From Niveispirillum sp048066115 (GTDB taxonomy: Bacteria; Pseudomonadota; Alphaproteobacteria; Azospirillales; Azospirillaceae): 64,000 nucleotides of DNA. The stretch spans positions 1-64,000 of the forward strand of contig NZ_JBLTYX010000003.1 in assembly GCF_048066115.1 (NCBI RefSeq), written 5' to 3'. Below, piece after piece: positions 8,629-17,779 of this stretch (its first letter is position 1; the number at the start of each line of letters is the position of its first letter). A program made the position numbers and the translations under genes. Below the pieces are notes generated by a model. It was not told the origin of the DNA, did no database searches, and was given only the letters and a program-made list of their open reading frames with translations.

Positions 8629-10484
8629 TTCCGCCGCGTCAGCTGCCCCACATCGCGCACCGCACCCTTGGCGGCCGACGTCGTCAGCGCCGCATAGGCC
8701 TTCAGCGCCTGGGAGACATAGCGCTCACGCTTCTCGGTGGGCTGCCAGGCGGCTTGGCCCTTGGCGTCTTCCGCCTCACGCCGCCGCGCCAGTTCCTCGT
8801 CCGACACGGCCAGATGGATGCGGCGGTTGGGGATGTCGATTTCGATCCGGTCGCCTTCGATCACCAGACCGATGGTGCCGCCTTCAGCGGCTTCCGGGCT
8901 GGCATGGCCGATGGACAGGCCGGACGTACCGCCGGAGAAGCGGCCATCGGTGATCAGGGCGCAGGCCTTGCCCAGCCCCTTCGACTTGAGATAGCTGGTC
9001 GGGTACAGCATCTCCTGCATGCCGGGCCCGCCCTTGGGCCCTTCATAGCGGATCAGCACCACGTCGCCGGCATTGATGCGGTTGCCCAGGATGGCGCTGA
9101 CAGCGGCATCCTGGCTTTCGAACACGCGGGCGGGGCCGGCAAAGACCAGAGAGGACGCATCCACGCCCGCCGTCTTCACGATGCAGCCTTCCAGCGCCAG
9201 ATTGCCGAACAGCACGGCCAAGCCGCCATCCTTGGAGAATGCGTTCTCCGTGGACCGGATCACGCCCTTGGCACGGTCCAGATCCAGTTCGTGGTAACGG
9301 CTGGACTGGCTGAAGGCCAGCGTGGTGCGCACCCCGCCGGGGGCCGATTTGAAGAAATTCTGGACGTCGGGATTGTTGGTTTGCGCCACGTCCCAGCGGG
9401 CCAGCGCATCGGCCAGCGACGGGGCGTCGATACGCTTCACATCGGTATGCAGCAGGCCGCCGCGCGCCAACTCGCCCAGGATACCCATGATGCCGCCGGC
9501 CCGATGCACATCCTCGATATGCACATCGGCCACGGCCGGTGCCACCTTGCAGATATTGGGCACACGGCGCGACATGCGGTCGATGTCGGCCATGGTGAAA
9601 TTCACCTCGCCCTCGTTCGCGGCGGCCAGCAGATGCAGCACCGTGTTGGTCGACCCGCCCATGGCGATGTCGAGCGCGATGGCGTTTTCGAACGATTTGA
9701 AATTGGCGATGGAGCGGGGCAGCACGCCCTCATCCTCGCCCTCGTAATATTGCCTGGCCAGACCGACGATGCGCCGTCCCGCTTCCTCGAACAGGCGGCG
9801 GCGGTCGGAATGGGTAGCCAGCACCGTGCCATTGCCGGGCAGCGCCAGGCCCAGCGCTTCCGTCAGGCAGTTCATCGAATTGGCTGTGAACATGCCGGAG
9901 CAGGAACCGCAGGTCGGGCAGGCCGACCGTTCAATGACCTTGACCTCTTCATCGCTGTACTTGTCGTCAGCGGCGGCGACCATGGCGTCGATCAGGTCGA
10001 TGGCGATGTCGCGGCCCTTGACGTTGGCCTTGCCGGCCTCCATCGGCCCGCCGGAGACGAAGATGGTGGGGATGTTGAGGCGCAATGCCGCCATCAGCAT
10101 ACCCGGCGTGATCTTGTCGCAATTGGAGATGCAGACCAGCGCGTCGGCGCAATGGGCATTGACCATATATTCCACCGCGTCGGCGATGACCTCGCGCGAG
10201 GGCAGGGAATAGAGCATGCCGTCATGGCCCATGGCGATGCCGTCATCCACCGCGATGGTATTGAATTCCTTGGCCACGCCACCGGCCGCGTACACCTCGC
10301 CCGCCACCAGTTGGCCCAGATCCTTCAGATGCACATGGCCGGGCACGAACTGGGTGAAGGAATTGGCGATGGCCACGATGGGCTTGCCGAAATCCTCATC
10401 CTTCATGCCGGTGGCCCGCCACAGGCCACGAGCGCCGGCCATGTTGCGGCCATGGGTGCTTTTGCGGGAACGAAGCTGCGGCAC
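8625..10484 (-). CDS. ilvD: Dihydroxy-acid dehydratase
   Basis: An Fe-S dehydratase of 619 residues that converts 2,3-dihydroxy-isovalerate and -methylvalerate to the 2-keto acids in valine, isoleucine and leucine synthesis. The cluster ligands are seen in NCDKITPGM near residue 123 and CPTCGSCSGM near 190-200. The N-terminus RSRKSTHGRNMAGARGLWRA is characteristic of the long IlvD form. Translation starts at GTG 10484, with AAGGAAG eight bases upstream. The neighbouring MFS gene lies upstream on the same strand, 130 bases away, so coupling is unlikely. Confidence 0.97.
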   Translation of the reverse strand: MPQLRSRKSTHGRNMAGARGLWRATGMKDEDFGKPIVAIANSFTQFVPGHVHLKDLGQLVAGEVYAAGGVAKEFNTIAVDDGIAMGHDGMLYSLPSREVIADAVEYMVNAHCADALVCISNCDKITPGMLMAALRLNIPTIFVSGGPMEAGKANVKGRDIAIDLIDAMVAAADDKYSDEEVKVIERSACPTCGSCSGMFTANSMNCLTEALGLALPGNGTVLATHSDRRRLFEEAGRRIVGLARQYYEGEDEGVLPRSIANFKSFENAIALDIAMGGSTNTVLHLLAAANEGEVNFTMADIDRMSRRVPNICKVAPAVADVHIEDVHRAGGIMGILGELARGGLLHTDVKRIDAPSLADALARWDVAQTNNPDVQNFFKSAPGGVRTTLAFSQSSRYHELDLDRAKGVIRSTENAFSKDGGLAVLFGNLALEGCIVKTAGVDASSLVFAGPARVFESQDAAVSAILGNRINAGDVVLIRYEGPKGGPGMQEMLYPTSYLKSKGLGKACALITDGRFSGGTSGLSIGHASPEAAEGGTIGLVIEGDRIEIDIPNRRIHLAVSDEELARRREAEDAKGQAAWQPTEKRERYVSQALKAYAALTTSAAKGAVRDVGQLTRRK

Positions 10485-10614
10485 GGGGGTCTTCCTTCAA
10501 GCTTGGTACTAAGATTTCAAAAATGGATTGCTGTTGGACAGAATAATATGAACGCGGCCGCCAAACCGCATCCAACATTCCTGCAACCCGTATATGACGC
10601 CATCAGGGGCCGGT

Positions 10615-11871
10615 TCAAGCCACCGCCGCCAGTGTCACGGCCCGCGCACGGCGGCGCACGACGCGTTCGGCGAATTCCGACAGGCCGATCAGGATGACCA
10701 TGCCCAGCACCAGCCAGAGGGGCAGAACCATCAGCCCCAGATGCTGGGCCAGCCAGCCCAGTGCCCCAGGCACCAAGGTGGCGCCGGCGCCAGCCGCCGT
10801 CATCTGAAACCCCACCGCATGCGGGGCGATGGCGTCGCCGACGCGCAGCGGGGTCAGCGACACCAGCGTGGGGAAGGTGGGGGCGAGGCCGAAACCCAGG
10901 CCCAGTGCCGCCGCCATACCGACAGCGGGCGTCGGAAACCAGGCGAAAAGACAGGCGGAGACCAGGGCGATGATGAGGCCGGCGCGTAGCGCCGACAGGG
11001 GGCGCACCCGCGCTGTCACCTGCCCGAACACCAGCCGCCCGAAGGTCAGCGCCCCCCAGTAAAGCCCGGCGATGGTGCCGGCCGTGCCGACCTCGATCCC
11101 GTGCTGGCGGGTCAGCAGCGTGAACAGCCACTGGCCGGCCGCCATCTCCACCCCGCAATAAACCATGAACAGGCCGGCATTCAGCCACAGCACCGGATGG
11201 CGCAGCGCGTCGGTGAAGGGGGCGATGGCCGTGGCACCTCCGCCCTCACCAGTACCACCATCGCGCCCTTCCTCCCACCGCCGCATGGTAGCCAGGAACA
11301 TCAGGCCCATCGCGCCCAGGATGGCGGCGATCAGGGCATAACCCCAGCGCCAGCCGGCCCCGAAGGTGATCGCCGCCGTCATCAAGAGCGGCCCGGCGGT
11401 CGCACCCAGACCCCAGGACCCGTGCAGCCAGTTCATGACCCGCGGGGAGAAGCGGCGGGCACCATAGAGATTGATGCCGGTATCGATGGCGCCAGAGGCC
11501 AGCCCGCCCAGGATGGCGGCCGGGATCAGCAGATAGAATGAGGGGGTGACGGCATAGGTGGCCATGGTGGCCACCATGGCGGCACTGCTGACCACCAGCA
11601 CCAGGCCCAGCCCGGCGCGGCGCACGATGGTTCCGCCAGCCAGACCGGAGAACAGGTAACCGCCCGTGCCACAGACCAGCAGGATGCCCAGATTGCCCAG
11701 CGGCCGGTCGAACGCCTCCCTGATATAGGGCCAGGTGACACCGGGCAGCCCGTCGGGCAGGCCCAGGCTGATGAAGGCCAGGAACGCCATGGCGATCAGG
11801 GCGGCCGGCATGCTGGAGGGGCGAGGTTTCATGATTCTGGCGGCGGGGGGCGGCAGAGGGATCGATACCAT
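10615..11871 (-). CDS. MFS transporter
   Basis: An inner-membrane carrier of the major facilitator superfamily, 418 residues with about twelve hydrophobic segments and short loops. The first helix contains LIAMAFLAFISLGLPDGLPG, which resembles the FucP/sugar or YfkF-type carriers. Methionine 14 (position 11832) is an equally plausible start, as neither start has a good ribosome-binding site. Substrate unknown. It stands alone between ilvD and the divergent xth. Confidence 0.85.
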   Translation of the reverse strand: MVSIPLPPPAARIMKPRPSSMPAALIAMAFLAFISLGLPDGLPGVTWPYIREAFDRPLGNLGILLVCGTGGYLFSGLAGGTIVRRAGLGLVLVVSSAAMVATMATYAVTPSFYLLIPAAILGGLASGAIDTGINLYGARRFSPRVMNWLHGSWGLGATAGPLLMTAAITFGAGWRWGYALIAAILGAMGLMFLATMRRWEEGRDGGTGEGGGATAIAPFTDALRHPVLWLNAGLFMVYCGVEMAAGQWLFTLLTRQHGIEVGTAGTIAGLYWGALTFGRLVFGQVTARVRPLSALRAGLIIALVSACLFAWFPTPAVGMAAALGLGFGLAPTFPTLVSLTPLRVGDAIAPHAVGFQMTAAGAGATLVPGALGWLAQHLGLMVLPLWLVLGMVILIGLSEFAERVVRRRARAVTLAAVA

Positions 11872-12019
11872 GCAGGGGAAGGGGGGGACAAGGCATGCCC
11901 CGGTATGGCTGGGGATGGTGTAGCGCGGACGGTCACCACATCCTTCACCGCCCCTGGACAGGAACGGCCCGCCCGCCTAATCCTGTCGCACCCCATCCCC
12001 GACGCCTGAGGCCATCCCC

Positions 12020-12814
12020 GTGCGTATCGCCACCTGGAACATCAATTCCGTCCGCCTGCGCATCGACATCGTCGGCAAGCTGCTGGACGAGCACAAGCCG
12101 GACATCCTGTGCCTGCAGGAAACCAAGGTGGTGGACGATGCCTTCCCCCGCGCCGCCTTCAAGGATCGCGGGTATGAGCATATCCATATCCACGGGATGA
12201 AGAGCTATAACGGCGTCGCCATCCTGTCGCGCATCCCGTTCTCGTCCAGCGACATCCGCCATTCCTGTGGGAAAGAGGATTGCCGCCATGTCCTGGCGAC
12301 GCTGGAGAACGGGGTGGAGATCCACAATCTCTATATCCCCGCCGGCGGCGACATTCCCGACCCGGCCTTGAACGACAAGTTCGCCCACAAGCTCCAGTTC
12401 CTGGACGAGATGCAGTCCTGGTTCCAGGAGAAACGCTCGGCCAGCCAGCCCATGATCCTGGTGGGCGATCTGAACATCGCGCCGCTGGAACATGATGTCT
12501 GGTCGCACAAGCAGCTGCTGGACGTCGTGTCCCACACGCCCATCGAGGTGGAGAAGCTGACGGCGCTGCAGAACAGCCTGAACTGGGTCGATGCCGTGCG
12601 CCATTTCGTGCCGGCCAACGAGAAGCTGTACAGCTGGTGGTCCTACCGCGCCGCCGACTGGAACCTGTCCAACAAGGGCCGCCGCCTGGACCATGTCTGG
12701 GTCACCCCGCCGCTGGCCAAGGGCCTGAAGGGCCAGACCATCCTGCGCGAGGCGCGGGGATGGGAACCCAAGCCCAGCGACCATGTGCCGGTGATCGTCG
12801 ATCTGGATATCTGA
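12020..12814 (+). CDS. xth: Exodeoxyribonuclease III
   Basis: A 264-residue AP endonuclease/3'-5' exonuclease used in base-excision repair. The family landmarks are in order: MRIATWNINSVR at the N-terminus, LCLQETKV with the metal-binding Glu near residue 34, GDLNIAPLEHDVW near 150, and the catalytic SDHVPV at the end. Translation begins with GTG at 12020, which matches the canonical XthA N-terminus exactly. A repeat copy and then a strong terminator follow. Confidence 0.96.
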   Translation: MRIATWNINSVRLRIDIVGKLLDEHKPDILCLQETKVVDDAFPRAAFKDRGYEHIHIHGMKSYNGVAILSRIPFSSSDIRHSCGKEDCRHVLATLENGVEIHNLYIPAGGDIPDPALNDKFAHKLQFLDEMQSWFQEKRSASQPMILVGDLNIAPLEHDVWSHKQLLDVVSHTPIEVEKLTALQNSLNWVDAVRHFVPANEKLYSWWSYRAADWNLSNKGRRLDHVWVTPPLAKGLKGQTILREARGWEPKPSDHVPVIVDLDI

Positions 12815-12870
12815 TCCGGCACCATTTACCCGCGGCGGAAAAGTTTGACCTTCGGCCAATCTTCTCCGCC

Positions 12871-12973
12871 CCTCAATCGCCGGCGCCCACATCCGTGGGC
12901 TTGGCTACGCGCCATGTGGCGCGCGGCGGCGGTCGCCGCCGAACCAACGGTCGAATACTTCGACCATTGGTAT
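12871..12973 (-). repeat. Dispersed multi-hairpin intergenic element, copy R2
   Basis: Read on the minus strand it starts ATACCAA, then a stem GGTCGAA/TTCGACC, TTGG, the stem GGCGGCGACCGCCGCC, the stem GCGCCACATGGCGC, linker TAGCCAAGC, the stem CCCACGGATGTGGG, CGCCGGCG and the end ATTGAGG. It lies between xth and its terminator. Confidence 0.88.
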
Positions 12974-12985
12974 GATACCGCCTCG

Positions 12986-13019
12986 AAAGGCCCGCCGGAC
13001 GCCCCTCCGGCGGGCCTTT
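12986..13019 (+). terminator. Rho-independent terminator downstream of xth
   Basis: A 14-bp stem, AAAGGCCCGCCGGA with TCCGGCGGGCCTTT, closes a six-base loop CGCCCC and ends in TTTC. It is the strongest hairpin between xth and the next gene, and works on the xth strand after repeat R2. Confidence 0.85.
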
Positions 13020-13160
13020 CTGCTTTCGCGCTTAAATTGTTTTGCCACACATCCAAAGGTGGAAACCATCTAGACTCCATAGGACATTCCTATATGTTTG
13101 GTTGTTGCTTGGTTGTATCGCCAAAATCATAGATTGCCACCCCATCGGAGGGAGAGACCC

Positions 13161-13598
13161 ATGTCCAATCACAAGCTCTGGACCGTCACCAACAACACGG
13201 GTGAGGATCTGGTTTTCAAGAATCTGGAATGCGCCGCCGACGATATGACGGTGGCCAAGGATGGGGCCAGCAACACGCCCGGCCAAAAGGGCAAGGGCTG
13301 CGATATCCCGGATTGCAGCGGCCCGGAATGGTGGAGCGAGCACCGGATGACCTTCACCTCCACCGACTATGAATTCAGCCTGTGGAAGGACAATAACCTC
13401 ATCTATTTCGCGGTGGGCGACACCTATCCCAACCCCCTGCCGCAGGGCGTCAAGGTCAGCGACAATGTCAACCTGACGATCTATCCCGGCAGCGACACGA
13501 TAGAGAACACCACCGATGGCGGCAAGAATATCGGCGTCGGCGATATCCTTCTGGACGTCGGCAAGGTGGTGGTGAAGGTGGTTGAGGTGGTCGTCTGA
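13161..13598 (+). CDS. Small hypothetical protein, 145 aa
   Basis: No family recognised. The ATG at 13161 lies after GGAGGGAGAG, a very good ribosome-binding site; the frame is open 63 bases further up, but that part is not protein-like. The chain is acidic and beta-rich in look, with aromatic clusters (PEWWSE, YEFSLW), three cysteines and a repetitive valine-rich tail (VGKVVVKVVEVVV). No signal peptide or membrane helix. The small beta-sandwich appearance recalls aegerolysin-like or inclusion-body proteins, but this is only a resemblance. The AT-rich 130 bases upstream probably hold its promoter. It converges on the sensor kinase with 12 bases between the stops. Confidence 0.65.
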   Translation: MSNHKLWTVTNNTGEDLVFKNLECAADDMTVAKDGASNTPGQKGKGCDIPDCSGPEWWSEHRMTFTSTDYEFSLWKDNNLIYFAVGDTYPNPLPQGVKVSDNVNLTIYPGSDTIENTTDGGKNIGVGDILLDVGKVVVKVVEVVV

Positions 13599-13610
13599 CC
13601 AACCGCCACG

Positions 13611-15353
13611 TCACACATGCAGCCGCGTCGGCAGCCGGATGCTGACGCTGGTGCCTTCGCCCGGCACGCTGTCGATCGACAGCGTGCCGCCATGCAGCTC
13701 CACCAGCGACTTGGCCACGGGCAGGCCCAGACCGGTGCCTTCGGCCGTGCGCGTCAGGTGGCTGTTGACCTGGCGGAAGGGTTCCATGGCCATGGCCACC
13801 TCCGTCGGCGTCATGCCGCAGCCGGTGTCGGCCACCCGCATCACCATGTAATCGTCGGGCCAGAGCGGATCACGTTCCACCGACACGGTGATGGACCCGC
13901 CCGAGGGCGTGTATTTCACGGCATTGTTGATCAGGTTCAGCAGCACCTGGCGCAGCTTCATGGCGTCGGCGCGCAGGTGCGGGGCCTTCTCTTCCGCCGA
14001 CACGACGCGCATTTCCAGCGCCGCCGCCTCCACCCGCCCGCGCATCAGCCGTACGCATTCCGTGGCCAGGTTGGGCAGGTCCACCGGCTCCAGGCGCAGT
14101 TCCATACGCCCGGCCTCGATCTTCGACAGGTCCAGGATGTCGTTGATCAGAGCCAGCAGATGCAGGCCGGAACTGCGAATATCCTCGGCATATTCGGCAT
14201 ATTTGGGATTACCCATGGGCCCGTGGATACGGTGTACCATGACCTCGGCAAAGCCGATGATGGCGTTCAGCGGCGTGCGCAGCTCATGACTTGCCACGGC
14301 CAGGAATTGCGACTTGGCGGCCGTGGCCTGTTCGGCCTCCGCCCTGGCAACCCGTGCCGCCGTCTCGCTGGCTTCCAGCTTGGCGACATAGCGGCGGACC
14401 AGCACCACCAGGGCCAGCACCAGCAGCGTGCCGAACGTGCCCTGCAGAAGCGTCTGGTTACGGAACTGGCGATAGGGCTGCAGCACATGGTCCATGTCCT
14501 GCCCCACCGACACCAGCAGCCGCGTGCCGGGCAGCAGTTCATAGCTGGCGATACGGTCCTCGCCATCGATGGGGCTGACGGCGCGGATGATGCCATGGCC
14601 GTCACCCTCCCGCGCCGCGCCCACATCGGGCAGGTCGGGATAGGACTGGCCGACGATGCCGGGCGTGGACGCACCGCGGGCATAGACGGTGCCGTCCAGG
14701 TCCATCAGGGTCGCCACAGCCCCCAGGTCCAGGTCCACGGCACTGAAGAAGCCCGCGAAATATTCCGACAGCACGTCGCCGACGACGACGGCGATCAGGC
14801 TGCCATCCGGTGCCTCCACCCGCACCCAGAAGGGGATGGAGGACATCAGCGGCGTGCGGCCGATGATCGGCTTGCCGAAGCCCAGGCGTGGCGATCCCGG
14901 CTCCGTCGCCTGGCGGAAATAATCGCTGTCGGACATGTCCAGGCCCACGGCACCCGGCCGCGTGGCATCGACGACCAAGCCGCGCGCATCCATGATGCCC
15001 AGGAATTTCGACACCCGGTCCAGCCCGGCCACGCGCCGGCGCATCACCTCCAGGTCGGCGGGATATCCCGCCTCCACCCGGTCGGACACTTCCTGCAAAA
15101 GCTGCTGCACCTGGCTGACGGTACGGCTGACATGCTGGCCGAAGGCGCGGGTCAGGTTGGCCGTGTCGCGTTCCGCATCGGCCAGCGCGTCAAGGTAGGA
15201 GGAATGGATCTGCCAGCCGACAAGCAGCCACAATCCGCCCAGCACCATGGCCGACAGCAGGTTGATGCCGGTCCGGCCCAGCAGCGCCGGCGGCCGGCGG
15301 AAGCGGCCACCATCGTCTCGGGTTCTCTGTCCCATCAAACGGTTGTATAACAT
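13611..15353 (-). CDS. Membrane sensor histidine kinase
   Basis: A 580-residue two-component sensor kinase. A first membrane helix (about 32-52) is followed by a periplasmic region of some 250 residues that looks like a double Cache/PDC sensing domain. A second helix lies near 300-322, then a short coiled linker, a HisKA domain with the phospho-acceptor in ASHELRTP near residue 357, and an HATPase_c domain with N-box NLINNAVKY, G1 ADTGCGM and G2 GTGLGL. There is no receiver domain and no response regulator next to it, so it is an orphan here. Start ATG 15353; methionine 7 is an alternative. Confidence 0.92.
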   Translation of the reverse strand: MLYNRLMGQRTRDDGGRFRRPPALLGRTGINLLSAMVLGGLWLLVGWQIHSSYLDALADAERDTANLTRAFGQHVSRTVSQVQQLLQEVSDRVEAGYPADLEVMRRRVAGLDRVSKFLGIMDARGLVVDATRPGAVGLDMSDSDYFRQATEPGSPRLGFGKPIIGRTPLMSSIPFWVRVEAPDGSLIAVVVGDVLSEYFAGFFSAVDLDLGAVATLMDLDGTVYARGASTPGIVGQSYPDLPDVGAAREGDGHGIIRAVSPIDGEDRIASYELLPGTRLLVSVGQDMDHVLQPYRQFRNQTLLQGTFGTLLVLALVVLVRRYVAKLEASETAARVARAEAEQATAAKSQFLAVASHELRTPLNAIIGFAEVMVHRIHGPMGNPKYAEYAEDIRSSGLHLLALINDILDLSKIEAGRMELRLEPVDLPNLATECVRLMRGRVEAAALEMRVVSAEEKAPHLRADAMKLRQVLLNLINNAVKYTPSGGSITVSVERDPLWPDDYMVMRVADTGCGMTPTEVAMAMEPFRQVNSHLTRTAEGTGLGLPVAKSLVELHGGTLSIDSVPGEGTSVSIRLPTRLHV

Positions 15354-15368
15354 GTGATGAAGGCCGCG

Positions 15369-16139
15369 TCACGCCGCCACCAGTTCGCCCGCCAGTTGCA
15401 GCATCAGCGCCAGATCCGCGTCGCGCGACAGGCGATGGTCGCCATCCTTGACCAGCGTCACCCGCACATCCTCGGCCTGCAGCGCCTCGGCCAGTTCCAG
15501 GCTGGTGCGCCAGGGAATGTCCGGATCGCGCTGTCCGTGCAGCAGCCGCACGGGGCAGCGAAGGGGGATAGGCCCGGGCAGCAGCAGATGTGCCCGCGCC
15601 TCTTCCAGCAGATGGCGGGTGATCGGATACCCGGCGGGATCATAGGCCGACGGGGCGATGAACCGCCCGTCACGCTCCAGCGCTTCGATCTCCGCCGGCC
15701 TCAGGCGCGGCCGGATCATGCGCTCGGTGAAATCCGGCGCTGGTGCTACCCCCAGCAGCCCCGCCACCCGGTCCGGCCGGGCCAGCGCCAGAAGCAGCGC
15801 GATCCAGCCGCCCATGGACGACCCGACCAGGATCTGCGGCCCTTGGGCCACCTGATCCAGTACCGCCAGCGCGTCATCCCGCCAGCGGCCGATCGACCCA
15901 TCCGCCCAGTCACCGCCGCTCAACCCGTGCGCATGGTAATCGAAACGGGTAAAGGCCCGGCCCCGCGCCCGCGCCCAGCGTTCCAGGGCCACGGCCTTGC
16001 CCCCGCCCATGTCCGATCGGAAACCGGTCAGGAACATCAGCCCCGGCACCACCCCTGGGCTGTGCCGATAGGCTATGGCGGTGCCGGCCCGATCCAGGCT
16101 ATGTATCGCCGTCTCGCCTTCCAAGGCTGTCCCGTTCAT
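15369..16139 (-). CDS. Alpha/beta hydrolase, ABHD10-like
   Basis: A serine hydrolase of 256 residues with the nucleophile elbow GSSMGG near residue 107, an oxyanion/lid segment TGFRSDMGGGKA, an acid in GQRDPDIP and the catalytic His in KDGDHRLS. The pattern resembles bacterial relatives of human ABHD10 (acyl-protein thioesterase/esterase). Substrate unknown. The start at 16139 avoids overlap with the divergent glycosyltransferase (start 16158); ATG 16169 would overlap it by 12 bases. Only 18 bases separate the divergent starts, so each promoter must lie inside the other gene. Confidence 0.85.
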   Translation of the reverse strand: MNGTALEGETAIHSLDRAGTAIAYRHSPGVVPGLMFLTGFRSDMGGGKAVALERWARARGRAFTRFDYHAHGLSGGDWADGSIGRWRDDALAVLDQVAQGPQILVGSSMGGWIALLLALARPDRVAGLLGVAPAPDFTERMIRPRLRPAEIEALERDGRFIAPSAYDPAGYPITRHLLEEARAHLLLPGPIPLRCPVRLLHGQRDPDIPWRTSLELAEALQAEDVRVTLVKDGDHRLSRDADLALMLQLAGELVAA

Positions 16140-16157
16140 CCGTCTGAAATCCCGCCC

Positions 16158-17372
16158 ATGCCGCCCCAAGATGACGCCGGCACCCTAGCCGGCGATGTGC
16201 CGCCGGACAATCCCGGCCTCGACGCCGCCAGCCTGTTCGGCGGCGGCAAGCCCGTCATCCTGCAGATCATCCCGACGCTGGTCACCGGCGGGGCGGAGCG
16301 TGGCTGCGTCGATATGGCGGCCGCGATCCAACGGGCGGGCGGCACGGCCATCGTCGTGTCGGCCGGTGGGCCGATGGCACGCGAACTGGACCGTTATGGC
16401 GCCAAGCATATCCAGCTGCCGGTGCAGTCCAAGAACCCGCTGACCATGCGCCGCAATGCCAAGAAGCTGGTCGACCTGATCCGCCAGCATGGCGTCGATC
16501 TGATCCATGCCCGCTCGCGCGCACCTGCCTGGAGCGCCTATTGGGCGGCCAAGGATACCGGCATCCCCTTCGTCACCACCTTCCACGCGCCCTATAATTT
16601 CAAGGGCCGGTTGAAGAAATGGTACAATGGCGTGATGGCCAAGGGCGACCGGATCATCGCCGTCTCCCGCTTCGTTCAAGACCATGTGGCCACCGAATAT
16701 GGCGTCGGCCCCGACCGTCTGCGCCTGATCCATCGCGGCGTCGATATTGACATCATGTCGCCCGACAAGGTGACCCAGGCCCGCATGGCCCAGCTGATCC
16801 AGCAATGGCGCCTGCCGGAGGATCAGCGCATCGTGCTGCTGCCCGGCCGCCTGACCCGCTGGAAGGGGCAGGGGGTGCTGATCGACGCGATATCCCGCCT
16901 GGGCCGGCCCGATGTGCGCGCCGTGCTGGTCGGTGACGATCAGGGCCGCGATCATTACCGGCAGGAGCTGGAGGACCATATCCGCCGCCTGAACCTGGGC
17001 GGACAGGTCACCATCGCCGGCCACTGCAACGACATGGCGGCCGCCTATATGCTGTCCGACATCGTGGTCAATGCGTCGACCGAACCGGAAGCCTTCGGCC
17101 GCGTCATCGCCGAGGCCCAGGCCATGGGCCGCCCGGTCATCGTGTCGGACTTAGGCGCGGTGAAGGAAACGGTGATCAACGGGGAAACCGGCCTGGTCGT
17201 GCCCCCGGGCGATCCCGACGCCCTGGCCGGCGCCATCCGCGCCGCCCTGGACCTGGACCCGCTGCAGCGTCAGGCCGTGGGCCTGGACGGCATGCGCCAT
17301 GTCCGCACCAACTTCACCAAGGCCGGCATGTGCGCCGCGACCCTGGCGGTTTATGCGGAGTTGCTGGGGTAA
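16158..17372 (+). CDS. Glycosyltransferase family 4 (GT-B fold)
   Basis: A 404-residue GT4-type transferase, probably acting on lipopolysaccharide or another surface glycan in the cytoplasm. The N-terminal domain begins ILQIIPTLVTGGAERG after a 30-residue disordered lead. The donor-binding domain has LLPGRLTRWKGQ near 232 and the EX7E motif in EPEAFGRVIAEAQAMG near 310. Start ATG 16158 has no clear ribosome-binding site; the frame stays open far upstream, but that region codes the hydrolase on the other strand. The stop is at the edge of repeat R3. Confidence 0.9.
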   Translation: MPPQDDAGTLAGDVPPDNPGLDAASLFGGGKPVILQIIPTLVTGGAERGCVDMAAAIQRAGGTAIVVSAGGPMARELDRYGAKHIQLPVQSKNPLTMRRNAKKLVDLIRQHGVDLIHARSRAPAWSAYWAAKDTGIPFVTTFHAPYNFKGRLKKWYNGVMAKGDRIIAVSRFVQDHVATEYGVGPDRLRLIHRGVDIDIMSPDKVTQARMAQLIQQWRLPEDQRIVLLPGRLTRWKGQGVLIDAISRLGRPDVRAVLVGDDQGRDHYRQELEDHIRRLNLGGQVTIAGHCNDMAAAYMLSDIVVNASTEPEAFGRVIAEAQAMGRPVIVSDLGAVKETVINGETGLVVPPGDPDALAGAIRAALDLDPLQRQAVGLDGMRHVRTNFTKAGMCAATLAVYAELLG

Positions 17373-17515
17373 TACCAATTCCCGATGATTTCGACTCATC
17401 GGGAATTGGTTCGGCGGCGACCGCCGCCGCGCCGCACGTGCGGCATAGCCAAGCTGCCGGAGGCAGCGCCGGCGACTGAGGTCGGTGATCGCAAGCGATC
17501 ACCGAGACTTGGTAC
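17372..17515 (+). repeat. Dispersed multi-hairpin intergenic element, copy R3 (most complete)
   Basis: The most complete copy. It is bounded by TACCAA and TTGGTA. It then has stem AATTCCCGATGA/TCATCGGGAATT, TTGG, stem GGCGGCG/CGCCGCC, stem GCCGCACGTGCGGC, linker ATAGCCAAGC, stem CTGCCGGAGGCAG, CGCCGGCG, ACTGAGG, and the stem TCGGTGATCG/CGATCACCGA. It fills the gap between the glycosyltransferase and the antitoxin gene. Confidence 0.9.
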
Positions 17516-17521
17516 AAGCGG

Positions 17522-17779
17522 TCAGTTGCCGCCCGGCAGTTCGTCACCGGACTGCGGGGGTTGCCCGCCCTGGCGTGTCAGCAAGGCGCGAAAGGCGTCG
17601 CGATCACCATGACCGCGACGTTCAGTGAAAAAGGCGGCCGTACGAAGGGCCGCCAGCTTCTCCGCAACCGCAGTTGCCACGAACTGGTTCAGGCTTGTGC
17701 CGTCCTCGGCGGCAACACGCTCCGCCTCCGCCTTTACCGACGCCGGCAGTCGTAACGGATATGTCGACAGCTTGCTCAT
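17522..17779 (-). CDS. Ribbon-helix-helix/HicB-like antitoxin
   Basis: An 85-residue protein whose first 45 residues, with TYPLRLPASVKAEAERVAA followed by DGTSLNQFVATAVAEKLAAL, match the toxin-antitoxin ribbon-helix-helix DNA-binding domain. The tail is disordered and could bind the toxin. Its start overlaps the stop of the PIN gene upstream by four bases (ATGA), so the two are translationally coupled with the toxin gene first, the reverse of many type II modules. It probably represses the shared promoter. Confidence 0.82.
   Translation of the reverse strand: MSKLSTYPLRLPASVKAEAERVAAEDGTSLNQFVATAVAEKLAALRTAAFFTERRGHGDRDAFRALLTRQGGQPPQSGDELPGGN

Noticed and set aside
8583..10697. Long plus-strand open frame opposite ilvD
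   Set aside because: High GC keeps antisense frames open; residues are His/Gln/Arg/Gly-rich with no family features, while ilvD on the other strand is unmistakable.
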